Shown one piece after another: positions 3,072-5,887 of a DNA stretch of 5,887 nucleotides. Made by a program: the position numbers and the translations under genes. The notes beneath the pieces are model-generated. The model saw nothing but the letters and a program-made list of their open reading frames with translations. It did not search any database and was not told the origin of the DNA. Source of the stretch: DATMBL01 sp050735975 (GTDB taxonomy: Bacteria; Desulfobacterota; Binatia; UBA9968); assembly GCA_050735975.1 (NCBI GenBank), contig JBOHVS010000384.1, positions 1-5,887 of the forward strand, read 5' to 3'. Each line of letters starts with the position of its first letter. Position 1 is the stretch's first letter.

Positions 3072-5887
3072 ATGAACGAAAGTTTCGGGCGTTCTAAACA
3101 AGATTGGCTGCTGGTCGTCGGTCTGTTCTGTTTTTTCCTGTCTGGAGCGGCGGGTCTCATTTATCAAGTGGTTTGGACTCGGATGCTCACCCAGATCTTC
3201 GGCAATACCACCTATGCTATCGCGACTGTTTTGTCCGCGTTCATGGCGGGACTTGCGATTGGTAGCTACCTGTTCGGTCAGATCGCGGACCGCGGCAAAA
3301 ATGATTTCTTGCTCTACGGAATTCTTGAATTCGGAGTCGGAATCTACGGCTTCGCTGTTCCATGGCTATTCATCGTCGCGCAGAAGCTCTATGGTCCTAT
3401 CTTCGGCCTTAACGAGTCGTACCCCTTTATCTTCAACCTGGTGCTTTTCTTTCTCTGTTTCGTTCTACTGGTGTTTCCGACGCTTCTGATGGGCGCTACT
3501 CTGCCGGTTCTGAGCCGGTTTTTCGTGCGCAACTTTGCCCAATTCGGCCGGCGGGTGGGAAACCTTTATGCGACGAACACGTTTGGAGCGGTGATCGGCT
3601 GCGCGGCCGGAGGCTTTTTGTTGATTCCTTCAGTCGGCATGCGCGCAACGGTCTACGTAGCGGCGGCCGTGAATTTAATTGTCGCCGCGGTGATCGTTAT
3701 CGTAGACCGAATCCGTCATAAAGAGCCGTTCGAGTTGGCCCCTCGAAACGCGGCGGATGAGCCGCGCGGCGCAAGCACGGAAGCCCCGGCGTCCTACCTG
3801 GGTTGGGTCATCCTGACCTCTTTCGGGCTTTCCGGGTTCGCCTCGCTGGTTTACGAGAACGCATGGACGCGCGCCTTGACCCTGGTTATCGGCAGCTCGA
3901 TTTATTCATTTACGACCATGTTGGTGACGTTCCTGATCGGGTTGGCCTTGGGAGGCTTTATCTACGCCCGTTTTCTCGGCGGGCGAGAGGCGCGCTTGAG
4001 CACCTTCGGAATCATCGAGCTTTGGGTAGGCTTGGCGGCCCTGGCGACGATTCCGCTCTTCGAGAGCCTGCCGCTCATCTTTGTTCGGTTGCTGCATGGG
4101 TTCGGCGATACCTTCAGCGTTTTTCTTTCCCTGCAAATATTTCTTTCGGCTCTGGTGATGTTTGCACCGACCCTGCTTTTAGGCATGACGTTCCCGCTGG
4201 TTGCGCGCTTGTTTACCCAGAGTCTTTATCGCGTGGGCAGCGGAGTCGGCACTTCCTACGCCGCAAATACGGTGGGAGCCGTCCTCGGCGCGTTCGCCGG
4301 CGGGTTCATATTGATCCCGACGATCGGGGTGCAAAATACGATTATTTTCGCGGTCATCATGAATCTCTTGATCGGCTGTATGCTAGTGCTGGCCGATACG
4401 CGCCTGGCGACGGCCGGCCGATTTGCTTTGGGTCTCGGAGTGTTGATCATCGCCGTCATCGTGCCTTTTGAGGTCAAGCGGTGGGACAAACATATCCTTA
4501 CCAGCGGCGTGACGATCTATAACGAACGCTACGAGGACTTGCCTAGCGACTCGCTCCGGATCGAAGAGATGAAGCGAGATGAAATTGTCTATTATCGCGA
4601 AGGCTTGACCTCGACCGTCAGCGTCCATCGCATTCGCGGAACCGACTACCTCTATTTCAAATCGAATGGCAAGATCGACGGTTCCCATGGCGACGCGCTG
4701 AGCCAGTTAATGACGAGCTACATCCCAATGTTGCTCCATCCGAACGCCGAAAGAGCGCTGACCATCGGGCTTGGGACCGGCATGTCGGCCAAAGCGCTGG
4801 CGACGTTCAAAAGCTTAAAAGAAATCGAGGTCATTGAAATCGAGCCGGCCATGATCGAGGCCAGCAGATTTTTCAATCGCGCTTGGGTCACCGTAGAAAC
4901 ATTGCCTGGCGGGGTCAATTTTCCTCCCAGCAGCGCAAAGAGCAGAATCTGGTACGACACGGGGGGAAAGCGTCTTTATTACAAAGGGGTGATGGAAGAC
5001 GAAGAACGGTCCAGGTTGATGAAACTCTCCGAAGACCGTGACTACCGCGGGGTCATCGACAAGCTTTATCGCGAGGCGCGCCATTCGCGCCATTCGAGCG
5101 TTCTCGAGGACCCGAGGGTGCGAGTGATTCCGACCGATGGGCGGAACTATATCTTGGCCACGCCGACATACTACGACGTCATCACGGCCGAGCCGTCGAA
5201 CCCCTGGATTGCCGGCATCGCCAATCTTTACACGCGCGAGTTCTATCAGGCCATCAAATCAAAAATTAACGACGATGGCATCTTCGCCCAGTGGTTTCAT
5301 AACTATTCGATGTCGCCCGACGACTTTCGCATGGTGTTTCGCACGTTTGTCGAAGCGTTCCCGTACGTGTCCTTATGGGGCATGAAAGAGAGCGATTTCC
5401 TTTTGGTCGGCAGCAAGCGAGAGCATGCTTTCAACTATGCGGCCTTGAAAAAGGTTTATGATAGCAACCCGATGTTAAGATCGGACCTGGAGTATCTCGG
5501 GCTATCCGACGTTTATGCGGTTCAGGGATTCTATCGCATGAACCGCGAGGGCTTTCTGGAGTTTTCGAAAGGGGCGGATATCAACACGGATGACGGCGCC
5601 CAGTTGGAGTTCTCCGCGCCGAAGAATCTCCGCCGCCCGACAACCGATCTCAACCGTAAACTCATGACGCCGCACCTTTCGGATGCGCCTTGGCTGAATT
5701 CGCGTCCCTCCGAGATCTCCGAGGCGATGCACCATTTCTATCTGGCGCAGTCCTATCATGCGAGCGTCTGGAACAGCAGGGCGCTGAGCGAGCTGGAGCG
5801 CGCCATCAAACTCGATCCCAAGAATCCGAGGTTCCACCTTTTGCAGGCGAAGATTCTACTCGATCAGGACAAGAGCCCGGAGGCGGC
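3072..5887 (+). CDS. Membrane-fused spermidine-synthase-like protein with TPR-like C-terminus, partial at the right edge
   Basis: An open frame of 938 complete codons with no stop before the window end. Residues 1-470 are a polytopic membrane domain (about 12-13 hydrophobic segments) of two homologous halves: SGAAGLIYQVVWTR (24-37) matches SGFASLVYENAWTR (254-267), FPTLLMG-TLP matches APTLLLG-TFP, and GNLYATNTFGAV matches GTSYAANTVGAV, all at an offset of 230. A polar linker (about 212-242) joins them. From about 500 a spermidine/spermine-synthase-like Rossmann domain follows: SNGK (531-534), D541, GLGTG (566-570), IEIEP (588-592), TDGR (688-691), YDVITAEPSNPW (701-712) and LYTREFY. The active-site aspartate of true spermidine synthases (DS-DP) is glutamate here (E707), as I recall for membrane-fused relatives, so polyamine synthesis is not assured; another aminopropyl- or methyl-transfer is possible. 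An insertion of about 71 residues splits the domain (606-676). Residues about 894 onward (ELERAIKLDPKNP) look like the first TPR. Inner-membrane protein, catalytic part probably cytoplasmic. Transcribed alone, divergent from ubiD. Confidence 0.85.
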   Translation, partial: MNESFGRSKQDWLLVVGLFCFFLSGAAGLIYQVVWTRMLTQIFGNTTYAIATVLSAFMAGLAIGSYLFGQIADRGKNDFLLYGILEFGVGIYGFAVPWLFIVAQKLYGPIFGLNESYPFIFNLVLFFLCFVLLVFPTLLMGATLPVLSRFFVRNFAQFGRRVGNLYATNTFGAVIGCAAGGFLLIPSVGMRATVYVAAAVNLIVAAVIVIVDRIRHKEPFELAPRNAADEPRGASTEAPASYLGWVILTSFGLSGFASLVYENAWTRALTLVIGSSIYSFTTMLVTFLIGLALGGFIYARFLGGREARLSTFGIIELWVGLAALATIPLFESLPLIFVRLLHGFGDTFSVFLSLQIFLSALVMFAPTLLLGMTFPLVARLFTQSLYRVGSGVGTSYAANTVGAVLGAFAGGFILIPTIGVQNTIIFAVIMNLLIGCMLVLADTRLATAGRFALGLGVLIIAVIVPFEVKRWDKHILTSGVTIYNERYEDLPSDSLRIEEMKRDEIVYYREGLTSTVSVHRIRGTDYLYFKSNGKIDGSHGDALSQLMTSYIPMLLHPNAERALTIGLGTGMSAKALATFKSLKEIEVIEIEPAMIEASRFFNRAWVTVETLPGGVNFPPSSAKSRIWYDTGGKRLYYKGVMEDEERSRLMKLSEDRDYRGVIDKLYREARHSRHSSVLEDPRVRVIPTDGRNYILATPTYYDVITAEPSNPWIAGIANLYTREFYQAIKSKINDDGIFAQWFHNYSMSPDDFRMVFRTFVEAFPYVSLWGMKESDFLLVGSKREHAFNYAALKKVYDSNPMLRSDLEYLGLSDVYAVQGFYRMNREGFLEFSKGADINTDDGAQLEFSAPKNLRRPTTDLNRKLMTPHLSDAPWLNSRPSEISEAMHHFYLAQSYHASVWNSRALSELERAIKLDPKNPRFHLLQAKILLDQDKSPEA
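4887..5099 (+). other. Inserted module of about 71 residues inside the synthase-like domain
   Basis: In ordinary spermidine synthases the helix after the IEIEP acid-containing strand (here ending in FFNRAW, residue 605) runs straight to a strand marked by L-DPRV (here VLEDPRV from residue 677). Here residues 606-676 lie between. The insert has a loop with PGG and PPSS, then WYDTGGKRLYYKGVM, then DEERSRLMKLSEDRDY and GVIDKLYREAR, which reads as a beta hairpin followed by two short helices. Reading frame and codon use are unbroken, so it is not a frameshift. Confidence 0.6.

Noticed and set aside
2923..3075. 50-codon ORF ending in an ATGA overlap with the synthase start
   Set aside because: Its ATG has no ribosome site, and the product is not recognisable; the overlap alone is weak evidence.
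2798..3160. 120-aa minus-strand ORF across the divergent region
   Set aside because: Basic, Ser-rich composition with no motifs; overlaps the start of the synthase gene and the ubiD upstream region.
3803..4471. 222-aa plus-strand ORF
   Set aside because: It is another frame of the membrane domain; very Arg-rich and unlike any known family, while the main frame carries clear motifs.

Overview
This 5,887-bp window carries three minus-strand genes plus a probable small ORF on the left, and one long plus-strand gene on the right that runs off the end. The DNA is moderately GC-rich, with Shine-Dalgarno sites and a textbook intrinsic terminator, so it is bacterial. The pairing of a UbiD-type decarboxylase with a giant membrane-fused spermidine-synthase-like protein fits an uncultured soil or sediment bacterium of the broad deltaproteobacterial/Binatota/Methylomirabilota kind. 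That placement is a guess from gene content; no taxonomic marker is present.

Left part, read right to left on the minus strand. A UbiD-family (de)carboxylase (1147-2721, 524 aa) ends 31 bp before a strong Rho-independent terminator (1088-1116). A JAMM/MPN metalloprotease-like protein (532-1005, 157 aa) follows as a separate transcription unit, with an intact Zn motif. Downstream of it are a probable 37-aa ORF (371-484, TTG start, good ribosome site) and a partial gene (1-374, GTG start). The latter two overlap by the four bases GTGA, which suggests translational coupling. The partial gene has a basic N-terminus and a small barrel-like (SH3/Tudor-type) domain, and runs off the left edge.

Middle, 2722-3071: a divergent intergenic region of about 350 bp. 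It holds a perfect 6-4-6 dyad in front of ubiD, a repeated 10-mer that can fold into a nested hairpin, and a fair sigma70-like promoter in front of the rightward gene.

Right part: an open frame from 3072 to the window end (938 complete codons, no stop). It encodes a polytopic membrane domain built from two homologous halves exactly 230 residues apart, a spermidine-synthase-like Rossmann domain, and the beginning of a TPR-like C-terminus. The Rossmann domain carries an insertion of about 71 residues between the nucleotide-binding part and the catalytic part. This insertion and the two-half membrane domain are the most unusual things in the window.

Nothing seen here is a mobile element, CRISPR array, tRNA or rRNA. 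The functions do not form an obvious single pathway. UbiD enzymes need prenylated FMN from a UbiX partner, which is not in this window, and no ThiF/ThiS-type partner for the JAMM protein is seen either.
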